From the NCBI RefSeq assembly GCF_000178855.1, contig NZ_ADVG01000001.1, forward strand, positions 434,001-498,000: a DNA stretch of 64,000 nt, written 5' to 3'. The first letter of the stretch is position 1. Every line of letters starts with the position of its first letter. This DNA comes from Ktedonobacter racemifer DSM 44963 (GTDB taxonomy: Bacteria; Chloroflexota; Ktedonobacteria; Ktedonobacterales; Ktedonobacteraceae). Of the stretch, positions 26,553 through 35,407 are shown piece by piece. Under the pieces are notes generated by a model. The model made no database searches and was not told the origin of the DNA. It saw only the letters and a program-made list of their open reading frames with translations. The position numbers and the translations under genes were made by a program.

Positions 26553-28470
26553 ATGGATATTGTCTATGAGCGATGCGCAGGCATCGATGTCCACAAGAGA
26601 AACGTGGTCGTGTGTGCCATCACTCCCGATCAGCAAAGACGGCGGCACAAAGAGCAGACCACCTTTAGCACCATGACGCCCGATCTGCTGCGGATGTGTC
26701 ACTGGTTTCAAGACCTGGGCGTAACCCACGTTGCGATGGAAAGTACGGGGAGTTTTTGGAAGCCCATTTTTAACGTGCTTGAAGGGCATGTGGAAGTGCT
26801 GGTAGTGAATGCCCAGCACCTCAAAGCGGTCCCTGGACGCAAAACCGACCTGAAAGATGCCGAATGGATTGCGGATTTATTGCAGCATGGCCTGCTTCGG
26901 CCCAGTTTCGTGCCTCCCGCCTGGCAACGGGAGCTGCGCGAACTCACCCGCTATCGGAGCCGTGTCGTCGAAGAGCGTTCCCGGACGATCAATCGTTTGC
27001 AAAAGATTTTGGAGGATACCAATCTCAAGCTCTCTGCGGTCGCGACTGACCTCATGGGTCTCTCCGCACGCCAAATGCTGGCCGCCTTACTGGCCGGGGA
27101 AACCAATCCGGCGGTGTTGGCCGAGCTCGCACACGGGAAGATGCGTGCCAAACGTGATCTGCTGGTGCAGGCATTGCAGGGGCACTTCAAGCCCCATCAC
27201 CGTCTCTTGATCGGCGAACAGTTGGCACACATTGACACGCTTGATGAGGAGATCGAACATCTGAGCACTGACATTGCTCAGCGGCTGTGCCCGTATGAAG
27301 CGCAACTGAGGCGACTGGAGACGATTCCCGGCATCAAGCGACGCCTGGCGGAAGTGATCCTGGCGGAAATTGGCCCCGATATGCAGCGCTTCCCCAGTGC
27401 CCGACACCTCGCCTCCTGGGCGGGGATGGTGCGCTGTATCACGCACTTGAGTATCCCTGGCGCAGCCAGGAGGAACTCGAAAGGAGGTTCTTGGGTCAAT
27501 GGCTTACCTTGAGTCGAAAGACAACGGGGACAAGAGCATGCCACTGAAAGCGAGAGGAAACCAGAAGACGCTTATGGAACCGTCTCGCAAGACCCGTGCA
27601 ATATGGTGAGAGCTACACTGCTCAAATTCCAATCCCCAATCGGTGTATGCCCACACCCATCGCTACAGCGTCTAAGAGCGGTGTCGCCTCATGGAGTGAA
27701 CTCAGATGCCGACACTCCACCTTTCGTGAGGCGAGATGATGGACAGCGAGTCTCTTGAAGGGGATGAATGGAACACCTACGTTGTGCTCGTACGTACTCA
27801 AGTGACGGAATGCAGGATGACCTAAAAGGGGAGACCCTCATGGTTACGGAGCTTGGATAGTACTCCTCGGAGTCACGCCCGATCAGGGAAGCCAGGAGAG
27901 CTGGCCACAGGGGGAAGCCAAGCAGGTGCTTGGAGTCTTCCTCTCAGGGAGGTGCGCGAGATGCGCTTCTGCCATAACTGAAGGAAGACTCACTGGAAAC
28001 AGAGAAGCACTGGAGAGCGCCGTGCCTGGAAACTCGCATGCGGCGTTCGGAGGAGGGCCGGGGGAAAAGGGCTGTTTATGCAGTACCTCGCCCGCGGCCT
28101 ATCCTACTGCCCAGGCAACCGGGAAAGCGCCGGCAAACGGCTCAGCGGCAAAACGCGCAAAGGCAATCCCTGGTTGCGAACAGCTCTGGTGGAAGCGGCA
28201 CATGCAGCGACCCATTGTAAGGACTCCTACCTTGCAGCGCAATACCGCCGCCTCATGCTCCGGCGGGGAGGCAAGAAGGCAACCATTGCGGTTGGGCATA
28301 CCTTATTGGTGATCGTCTATCACGTGTTAGCAGATGAGCAAGACTATCAGGAACTAGGAGGCAACTACTTCGACAACTACGACCAACAAGCAGTCCAGAA
28401 GCGGCTCGTTCACCGCTTGGAGAAGCTTGGCTATGAGGTAACCTTAACGCCAAGCTCCCCAACTGCTTGA
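26553..28470 (+). CDS. IS110 family transposase (DEDD), interrupted by a group II intron
   Basis: Two exons, 26553-27428 and 28108-28470, together 412 residues. Start ATG 26553 has GGAGG eight bases before it. Exon 1 has the RuvC-like DEDD domain: GIDVHKRNVVVC, MESTGSFWKPIF, KTDLKDAEWIADLLQHG. Exon 2 has the transposase domain ESAGKRLSGKTRKGNPWLR with its catalytic Ser. Joining codon ATG (27426-27428) to TGC (28108) gives the standard WAGMCPGNRESAGKR motif, so removal of 27429-28107 restores the frame exactly. Without splicing, the protein ends 28 residues after the junction at 27512. Confidence 0.9.
27429..28107 (+). ncRNA. ORF-less group II intron inside the IS110 transposase
   Basis: 679 nt, starting GTGCG and ending CCTAC. 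A full 34-nt domain V hairpin is at 28015-28048 (GAGCGCC...GGAAAC...GGCGTTC, with the AGC triad and GUUC end), followed by a domain VI-like stem. No reverse transcriptase is encoded, so splicing would be autocatalytic or use an intron protein made elsewhere, for example by a relative of the RT at 62351. Confidence 0.85.
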
Positions 28471-28873
28471 CACTCCCGCAAACAAAAATCTGAATCCGGA
28501 TGAGCTGACAGCACTCTGCTTCTCAGTTCAGGACTCTTTGTACTCTCCGCGATCCTTCGCATAGCTTCCCTTTTTCAGGGGAATATCAGGATCACAGCAA
28601 AAATCTATCAGAGCGTCTTTTTGTTCTCACTGTACCGATACTGATTATGCCTAAGGAAAGCCACGAAAATAACTTGATCTTGGAAAAGAGATATGGCATA
28701 CTCCGGTGGAGCCTCGGCTTGAGGGCGAAAAGATGGCTCAACGGAGTGGGGAGAATAGGAGTGAGCAGAGATTTTTGACCCAAGAATTGCGTATGCTCTC
28801 AACAGAAGCTATTTGAGCCATTGCAAAACATTTTCGCAGTAGGTGCGAGAAGATATGCTGGAAAGGAAGGTCA

Positions 28874-29380
28874 ATGGGTATATTAACCGACTTTTTTATC
28901 GCGACCACTGAAGACGTGAATACTTTGCGTCCAGAACAACTCCTACGAGACCTGTTTCCGACGCTCGAAATGAAAAATGTGGATTCAAGCAAGGTTGAGA
29001 TACTAGCGAAGCTGGTTGTTGGAAACTCACAGGAACACATGCCGAATGAGAAGCAACCCGATTTTCTTGTGTTAGTGAAAGGCGCATCAGAAGGAGAGTT
29101 CCGTTCCCCTGATGAGTGCAATGAGGAAGATCTCATGAGCTTCGTCTTAGTGATTGAACGCTTCGATTCGGTTTTCGTGGAATGTTTAGCCATCTTCCCC
29201 GCTAAACAAGTGCTCCCTGTCGCAACCCAATGGGCAAGACAATGGGCAGAGTTTGATGGGCGAGCCGTGGGCAAGGATGATGCAGAGAGCCTTTCAGCGT
29301 TGCTGCAGCAGCTTTGTCAATTCGCGAAGAGGGCACTTGCTGAGGGGAAACAGCTGTATCTTCGGACCAGCGGCATGTGA
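28874..29380 (+). CDS. Hypothetical protein, passenger of the ISAzo13-like element
   Basis: 168 residues with GGAAGG before the ATG. Acidic, soluble, no recognised domain; starts MGILTDFFIATTEDVNTLRP and has LPVATQWARQWAEF in the middle. Its length, start region and composition resemble small immunity-type proteins, but that is only an impression. It ends 41 bp before the transposase start and lies between the two matching element ends. Confidence 0.55.
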   Translation: MGILTDFFIATTEDVNTLRPEQLLRDLFPTLEMKNVDSSKVEILAKLVVGNSQEHMPNEKQPDFLVLVKGASEGEFRSPDECNEEDLMSFVLVIERFDSVFVECLAIFPAKQVLPVATQWARQWAEFDGRAVGKDDAESLSALLQQLCQFAKRALAEGKQLYLRTSGM

Positions 29381-29420
29381 CCACATGATGCATGTTGATC
29401 GAAAAACGAGATACCGGCAG

Positions 29421-30584
29421 ATGCGAGTCATCCTCAATGAGAAACAATGGAGACAGTTTCTAGCATTAGAGGCCTTGGAGCGGAAGAATATTCAGGAGGT
29501 AGCGCAAGATGCGGGAGCCTCGAAGAATACCATTCGCCGCGGGCTAGAGGAAATGAAAGAGGACAATCTCTCTACATCAGGAGCCCGGCAGAGGAAAAAG
29601 GGAGCAGGCAGAAAAAAGAAAGAGAGCCAGGATGAAAATTTGCTTGCCGACCTGGAGAGTTTGCTTGATCCAAAGGGTGACCCTATGAGTCTGGTGAGAT
29701 GGACCACCAAGAGTATGGCTCACTTGAAGCAGGCCCTTCAAGTGATGGGCCATCACGTGGGAGAGAGCACGATCAGAAGAATGTTACAAACTCTGGGATA
29801 CTCGTTGCGGTCGAACAAGAAAAACATCGAGGGGGTATCGCATCCTGATCGAGATGCTCAATTTGCCCATATCAAAGGGCAATGTCATCTGTTTGAAGCG
29901 CGAGGCGATCCCATTATTTCCGTGGATTGTAAGAAAAAAGAACTGATTGGCGATTTTAAGAACCAGGGACGTGAATGGCAAGAAAGGGGGAAAGACACCG
30001 TGGTCAATGTCTATGACTTTGTTTCTCTTGCCGATGGGAAGGCGATCCCGTATGGAGTGTATGATCTGGTGCACAATCGAGGCTTTGTCAATGTTGGCAT
30101 CGATCATGACACAGCAGCGTTTGCAGTAGAAAGTATTCGGCGATGGTGGCAGCAGTCTGGCAAGGCGCTCTACCGGGGCTCAACACACCTGCTCATCACT
30201 GCCGATGGAGGTGGATCCAATGGGGGAAGAAACCGACTCTGGAAGAAACAACTCCAGGAATTGGCCAATCAAGAGCAACTAACCATAACTGTCGCACATT
30301 ATCCTCCTGCAACCAGTAAATGGAATAAGATCGAACATCGGCTATTTTCCTTTATCTCGATCAATTGGCGCGCCAAGCCGCTTACCTCGTTGGAAGTCGT
30401 GCTGGAGTTACTCTCTCATACGTCCACCAAAGAAGGGCTCACGGTAACGGCGATGAAAGATAGCAATGTCTACCCAACCGGTCTCAAGGTGAGCGATGAG
30501 GAACTAGCCGCTCTCCACTTGATTCATGATGCCTTTCATGGAGAGTGGAACTATACCATTCGACCGCAACCTTCTCCCTCATAA
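29421..30584 (+). CDS. ISAzo13 family transposase
   Basis: 387 residues from ATG 29421 (ATG 29385 in frame is the alternative). N-terminal HTH (NIQEVAQDAGASKNTIRRGL), then the family motifs ISVDCKKKELIGDFKNQGRE (first catalytic Asp), TADGGGSNGGRNRLWK (second Asp) and HYPPATSKWNKIEHRLFSFI (Glu) followed by NWRAKPLTSLEVV. Complete and apparently intact. Confidence 0.9.
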   Translation: MRVILNEKQWRQFLALEALERKNIQEVAQDAGASKNTIRRGLEEMKEDNLSTSGARQRKKGAGRKKKESQDENLLADLESLLDPKGDPMSLVRWTTKSMAHLKQALQVMGHHVGESTIRRMLQTLGYSLRSNKKNIEGVSHPDRDAQFAHIKGQCHLFEARGDPIISVDCKKKELIGDFKNQGREWQERGKDTVVNVYDFVSLADGKAIPYGVYDLVHNRGFVNVGIDHDTAAFAVESIRRWWQQSGKALYRGSTHLLITADGGGSNGGRNRLWKKQLQELANQEQLTITVAHYPPATSKWNKIEHRLFSFISINWRAKPLTSLEVVLELLSHTSTKEGLTVTAMKDSNVYPTGLKVSDEELAALHLIHDAFHGEWNYTIRPQPSPS

Positions 30585-30739
30585 GGTCAAGCTATTTTCA
30601 TGAATACCCTAAGCAGGGTAACTGTAGCGCAAGACAAGCTTTTTCATACACATGTTGAGAGCGTTAGAAGTGGGCCTTATGGATCGATGTAAGCGTGAAA
30701 CTCCTTGTGATAGATTTTTGCAGTGATCCTAGCCCTACC

Positions 30740-30916
30740 TCAACTTCTTCGTATGTTCTGGTTGGGCTGGTTTTTCCAAAAGTAAAGAGCAAAATCGAAG
30801 GCATGCATGGCCTGGGTGGGAACTGTTACGCCATAGTGTCTGAACAGGTGGTAGCCAACCTGGGCGGCATGAAACGAGGTCCCAATGCCAAGGATGAAGA
30901 TGCGTTGAGCCTGGGC
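30740..30916 (-). pseudogene. SIS-domain (GlmS isomerase-like) fragment
   Basis: 58 codons on the minus strand: AQRIFILGIGTSFHAAQVGY then TQAMHAFDFALYF. This is the start of a sugar-isomerase domain (GTSxHAA motif). It is truncated on both sides, stopping 10 bases before the ISAzo13-like end. Confidence 0.65.
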
Positions 30917-30918
30917 CG

Positions 30919-31086
30919 GCCTGGGTGCTGCGCAACTCCGGCGTAAGCAGTGCCATCATCGGTGCGACCCGTCCTGAGCAGGTTGAGGACAATGTGCAGG
31001 CCATCGACTTCGTCGAGAAGCTAAGCGACGAAGTGCTCCAGCGCATCGACGCCATCCTTGGGGTCCCTTCGTTTTTTCCCTGCTAA
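30919..31086 (+). pseudogene. Aldo/keto reductase C-terminal fragment
   Basis: Reads AWVLRNSGVSSAIIGATRPE then QVEDNV and LSDEVLQRIDAIL, the cofactor-phosphate-binding end of aldo/keto reductases. It begins where the SIS fragment ends and runs into the element at 31061. Two unrelated gene ends are thus joined at about 30917. Confidence 0.75.
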
Positions 31087-31333
31087 ATTACTCTAAGGGC
31101 CAACGAATGATGAAAAAGGCGGCTAACTTTATTACTCCAAGCCTGTCATCCAAGTAGTTGCAAACGCACTCGTATATTGCGAACTGGCACAATGAGCCAT
31201 GGAGAGCAGATTTTGAGCTTGTGACCTTGCCCCAGAAATTCATCTCATAATTAAAGCCGCATGTTCTAGGCCATCTGACGAGCATTTGAGACACATCTTA
31301 GAGTAATCTAACAAGGGAAAAACGAAGGGACCC
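31061..31333. mobile_element. MITE-like element with ~37-bp inverted repeats
   Basis: GGGTCCCTTCGTTTTTTCCC at 31061 pairs with the inverse ending at 31333 (imperfect over about 37 bp, continuing to TTACTCTAAG). The 200-bp interior shows no gene. It truncates the aldo/keto reductase fragment. Confidence 0.75.
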
Positions 31334-31427
31334 GGTAGGACTCCACTAACTGGTGAAATGGGGAGGGGTTGCAAAAATCGAGCTCCATTGACAAGATATG
31401 TGTATGCAAAAAACCATATCACCCTCA

Positions 31428-32095
31428 ATGGAGCCGTCGAAGCAATTTTGCCCCAATTCGGCGTGTTGCGCAAGAGGGCAAACTGGGGTAGGCAATATCG
31501 TCATTCATGACCGCAAGCGGCAACGCTATCGTTGTACGTGTTGCCGTAAGACCTTCAGTGCTCGCAGGGGAACCATGTTGGAGGGGCTGCGTAAGCCAAC
31601 GGAGCTTGTCGTCATCGTGGTGACGCTGCTCTCGTATGGCTGTCCGCTTCAAGCCATCGTGCATGCCTTTGGTCTGGATGAACGCACGATTGCCTCTTGG
31701 CGGGATCGAGCCGGGGCTCATTGTCAGCAGGTGCATCAAGATATCGTCGAAGCAGGACAACTGGATCTGCAACACGTGCAGGCCGATGAGATTCGTGTCA
31801 AAGGCTGCAAAATGGTGGTATGGATGGGGCTAGCGATGATGGTCTCGACCCGCCTGTGGCTGGCCGGCACCGTCTCGCTCACCCGAGATCGAGCCCTCGC
31901 TGATCGACTCATGCAGCAGGTCAGGCGCTGTGCCAGGACACTGCAAGCGCTGCTCGTCTTGACCGATGGCTGGTCGGCGTACCCAGGCAGCATCAAGCGA
32001 GCCTTTCGCGAAAAGGTCAAAGAGACACCAGGACGGGGGCGAGCCCGCTTGTGCCTCTGGCCGCAACTGCACATTGGGACAGTGATCAAGCTGGT
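31428..32095 (+). pseudogene. IS1-like zinc-ribbon DDE transposase, 3'-truncated
   Basis: N-terminal Cys pairs (FCPNSACCARG; RYRCTCCRKTF), an HTH (GCPLQAIVHAFGLDERTIASW) and HVQADEIRVKG with the first catalytic Asp, then LVLTDGWSAYP with the second. It is cut at 32095 by the 65-bp repeat also found at 22678. The missing C-terminal part resembles the fragment at 41222-41735. Confidence 0.7.
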
Positions 32096-32160
32096 AAATG
32101 ACCTACGAAGTGAGCGGGTTTGGCCCTCAAACGTAAGCATTTGCCCTCAATCTTGAGCAC
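32096..32160 (+). repeat. Third copy (partial) of the 168-bp repeat end
   Basis: AAATGACC...TTTGGCCCTCAAACGTAAGCA...CTTGAGCAC, about 88% like 22678-22742. Its left edge falls at the same base as in the other two copies, so AAATGACC is the true element terminus. From 32161 to about 32500 I see no gene. Confidence 0.8.
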
Positions 32161-32499
32161 CAGCATCCATGTTTCCTGGGAAACTGCTCTTCATCTGGTT
32201 TCATTCACTGATATTTTGTAAATTGGAGGGAGAAAAAGAGATTATCAGGCAAAGAACATGGAAAACTTCTACAGTACACCACATCCAAAAACCAGCAAAG
32301 CGCGTGGACGAAAAAATGTGTAGGATATTTGTAGGAAACACCTCCCTTTCCCATACCGGAAATGCAAGAGGCTCTAAGTCATCCCTGTGAGGATCAGTAT
32401 CACTAGGCCGAGGGTATAGAAAGGGGAATAAACCAAGACGATCAGAAAAAGACCAATGAGCAAACACATCCCGTATCACATCTCTTCGGCTTCTCGCAT

Positions 32500-32661
32500 A
32501 GGTGGTGAAAGAAGGCGCCTCTCATCTGGAGTTAGGAGATCTCGCGCCTACCCCAGAGAAAGAGGACCAGCCAGCCAAACAAAAGCGGATCGAGGTCATC
32601 TTCCTCCCCTTCCTCGATCTCGATCCGCTGTCAGTAGCCAGCGCTCTCTCGGCACGCTCAT
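32500..32661 (+). pseudogene. Unidentified coding-like fragment
   Basis: One frame reads LELGDLAPTPEKEDQPAKQK, RIEVIFLPFLDLDPLSVASA, up to the palindromic MITE at 32662. The composition is protein-like but the family is not recognised and no start is evident. Confidence 0.3.
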
Positions 32662-32731
32662 CTTTGAGGTAGAGCTAGGATCACTGCAAAAATCTATCAC
32701 AAGGCAATCCTGTGATAGATTTTTGCAGTGA

Positions 32732-34078
32732 GTAGGGATAGGTAGGGCCTTGCGGCCTTTCCCCCCCTCCAAACGCAGCATGCGACTTTTACCGCACTGC
32801 GCTTTCCAGTTGGGTCCAAGTACTCGCGAAGAGCAGATTCATGGAAATCCATGGGAAGGCGCACCAAGAGGTCAAGCCTCTCGTCATCTGCATTCCTTCC
32901 TTTATCCGTTTCTTTCGTTTTCTCAGGACTTACCCTGGCGGACCTTCACCCTGTCTCCCCCATTACAGAAGAGCATTTGATGTAGGGTAAGAGGCCGGGT
33001 CCTGATGATTCAGGAGCACCAACCCCTCCCCTCCGAACGCAGCATGCACCTTTCGATGCACTACGCTCTCCAGAGGCCAGTGTCTTTTCAACACGACTCC
33101 CACAGCGGTCTTTTGACACATCCATGTCAACCGCCACTTTTGAGTCTGGCCTCCTGCGACCCTTTGTCAGATAAAATCCGACTCGTATGGTCGCTCCGTC
33201 ACCTTGCGCTTTACAGCGTTTAGGCGATCCCTCAGTTCCTCCAAATGTCTCAGTCTGTACGTAGGTGCCCATTTCGTCACTTCCTGCTCCTTGCAGGCTG
33301 GCTCCAACGAGAGCTTGCAGGGGAAGTAGTACCGTTCCCCTGCACGTTGAACACAGGCGATAGTCCCTTCTCCTGTGGGCTGGCGTTTTTCCGCCATGAC
33401 TTGGATTCAGCCAATCAAGACTTCACCTTATACAGCTTCGCTTGACTTCCCTCTGGCTCCTGGGACTGGAGCTTCACCAGCATTTTACACGACATGCTAC
33501 TTTCCCTTCAGTCCTTTCGGTTGAAGGTATCTCCGTCCACTTACGTGGGCGAATAAGTCGCTGTGTTACTCACCTTGCTCTAGTGAGCTTACCCCGACGG
33601 GTAAGAGAGACATTTGTGGCACAAAGGCGCACTACTACGCCGCCTCCGTCCGCTCACCTGCCCGCTGGCATTCTCGCGGCTCTTGCGAGCAATGGCAATG
33701 TGAGCGTTCCCTGATTTCCCATCGAGAAGTGATAGCAACCCGTAGCTGCCTGCTTTACGCCGGGCGGACAATGGAATAGCACTCATTGGACTAAGAAACC
33801 AATGAGCCAGCCGCCGTGCCTTTTGGCTAGAGGGTGTCAGCCATTTCCCTCTTCGGTAGTAACGACGCTTACGCAGATTCCTTCGCGGGGCAACGCCCCA
33901 TTCGTCAGCATAGGTCGCAGGGGTAGCCCGATGGCCCTTTCGGCTAGACCCATCCGGTACATTGTCAGCGGGCTTCCCACCTCCACCAGTGCCGCTGCTG
34001 GACGCAGGCCGCTTACCCCTCGTACCACTATTCAAGTACGGCTCTATAAGCAACTCCTCGATAAGCGAACAGGCGCAC
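32732..34078 (-). ncRNA. Outer group II intron of a twintron
   Basis: Starts GTGCGCC at 34078 and ends CCCTAC at 32732 on the minus strand. Removing the inner intron leaves 696 nt. Domain V is at 32804-32771 (AAGCGCAGTG...GCATGCTGCGTTT). Exons on both sides rejoin to a perfect palindrome, fixing both ends to the base. No ORF. Confidence 0.8.
32982..33632 (-). ncRNA. Inner group II intron nested in the outer one
   Basis: 651 nt on the minus strand, 5' end GTGCGCC at 33632, 3' end CCCTAC at 32982, with its own 34-nt domain V at 33068-33035 (GAGCGTAGTGCATCGAAAGG...CTGCGTTC). Two domain V copies 264 nt apart in one 1.35-kb stretch are best explained by nesting. No ORF. Confidence 0.72.
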
Positions 34079-34108
34079 TCCTAGCTCTACCTCAAAGCAT
34101 AGCATCGT

Positions 34109-34636
34109 TTGCATTTCCGTCAGGCACGGGAGGTCGATCTGACCGTTTTCCGTGTCTTGCGCCTCCACGTTCAAGAGAGCAGGCGAGAGCGCCGGGAAAG
34201 CTGGTTTGTCTGGATTGGCTCGACCCCTCTTGCGCTCGAAGAGGTCGTCGGCTCCTACCAACGTCGCTTTTCTCACGAACACACCTATCGCTTTCTCAAG
34301 CAAGATCTCTTGTGGACGAAGGCCAGGGTGCGTACCCCTGAGCAGTTTGAGCGCTGGAGTCTGCTGGTCGCCACTGCCATGAACCAACTGGTCCTGGCAC
34401 GTCATGGTGGACTAGCGCTCTATCGTCCTTGGGAAGCACGCAGATCGGTGCTGACCCCGCGCCAAGTGCGCCGTCTCATGCCGGCGATTTTGATGCAGGT
34501 TGGTGTTGGTACTCCTACACAGCCTCCCAAACCGAGAGGAAAATCGCCAGGCAGAGCCAGAGGCACGCGTCTGATTCCTCGTTCGCGCTTTGATGTCGTT
34601 CGCAAATCCTCTGCGTCTGCCAGTCGGACCGGCTAA
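34109..34636 (+). pseudogene. IS701-like DDE transposase, C-terminal fragment
   Basis: 175 codons: REVDLTVFRVLRL, the catalytic-Glu region VVGSYQRRFSHEHTYRFLKQ, DLLWTKARVRTPEQFERWSL and a basic tail. The N-terminal half with the two Asp residues is absent on the left of the MITE/twintron. Confidence 0.7.
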
Positions 34637-34837
34637 ATGAGCTTGATGACGTCTCAATTTCATAGGTTGTACTGACTCGATGGAACGTTGTTCAAAGCGT
34701 TCCGACAGAATGTTTTAGTCCAAACAGCAATCTACAAAAAATGTCTCATTTTCACCAAAAAGAAAAAAAGCATCACACATTGATGTCCGTATCCGATGAA
34801 TAAAGTGAGGGCTCAAAAACGAAGAGGAAATATATTG

Positions 34838-35407
34838 ATGCATCATAGACTAGGCACTTATTCTAACCGTGAAGAAATCGATATTGGCATCCTCTACCAG
34901 CGTCATGCACAGACAGTTCAGCGTTATTTGAATACACGTTTGACCATAAAAGAAGATGCAGAAGATCTTCTGGTAGAGGTGTTCATGGCCTCATTAAAGA
35001 ATCCCGCGTTGCAAAACATGAGTTCTCATGAGCAATTAACATGGCTACTTCGAGTTGCGCGCAATAAAATGGTTGATCACTATCGTAGCAATCGCCGGTA
35101 TAGAGATCAATCATCAATCGATGAGATCATCGGGGTCCTGGAGGAGGACAATATCTATCAGTTACCAGAACAGTTAACGTTGCGCTATGAAGATTATGCT
35201 CGTCTAAGGACTCATATCAGAAAATTAAATGCTCTTCAACGGGAGGTGCTACAGCTACGCTTCGTGTATGATATGCATTCAGTCGAAATCGGCAAGAGAC
35301 TGAATAAAAATGCATCTGCTATTCGGGCGATATTAAGCCGCGCCTTAAATAAATTGCGCTCGCTCTACGAACAGCAACAGGAGGAGCAACATGATGAAAA
35401 ATCATGA
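34838..35407 (+). CDS. ECF-type sigma-70 factor
   Basis: 189 residues from ATG 34838 (AGAGGA nine bases upstream; ATG 34796 has none). Region 2: ILYQRHAQTVQRYLNTRLTI, EDAEDLLVEVFMASLKN, LTWLLRVARNKMVDHYRSNR. Region 4: LNALQREVLQLRFVYDMHSV, EIGKRLNKNASAIRAILSRA. The base composition is more A+T-rich than the neighbours. Its end overlaps the start of the WD40 membrane protein by 17 bases, which suggests a sigma/anti-sigma pair. Confidence 0.9.
   Translation: MHHRLGTYSNREEIDIGILYQRHAQTVQRYLNTRLTIKEDAEDLLVEVFMASLKNPALQNMSSHEQLTWLLRVARNKMVDHYRSNRRYRDQSSIDEIIGVLEEDNIYQLPEQLTLRYEDYARLRTHIRKLNALQREVLQLRFVYDMHSVEIGKRLNKNASAIRAILSRALNKLRSLYEQQQEEQHDEKS

Larger units (their letters stand above)
28588..30730. 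mobile_element. ISAzo13-like element with a passenger gene
   Basis: Ends AGGATCACaGCAAAAATC (28588, reading in) and the complement of 30730 (AGGATCACtGCAAAAATC) match over about 25 bp with two differences. It holds the gene at 28874 and the transposase at 29421. The right end agrees with the ends of the palindromic MITE at 32662. Confidence 0.65.
32662..34097. mobile_element. Palindromic MITE (ISAzo13-like ends) split by a group II twintron
   Basis: 32662-32731 plus 34079-34097 make a near-perfect 89-bp palindrome (arms CTTTGAGGTAGAGCTAGGAT... ). Its arms equal the right end of the ISAzo13-like element at 30730. The intron interrupts one arm between GGA and TCACTGC. CAT flanks both sides, a possible target duplication. 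Confidence 0.8.

Noticed and set aside
33589..34341. Open frames of 150-180 codons on both strands in the twintron region
   Set aside because: The sequence is explained by group II intron RNA structure; Arg/Ser/Pro-rich shadow frames without motifs.
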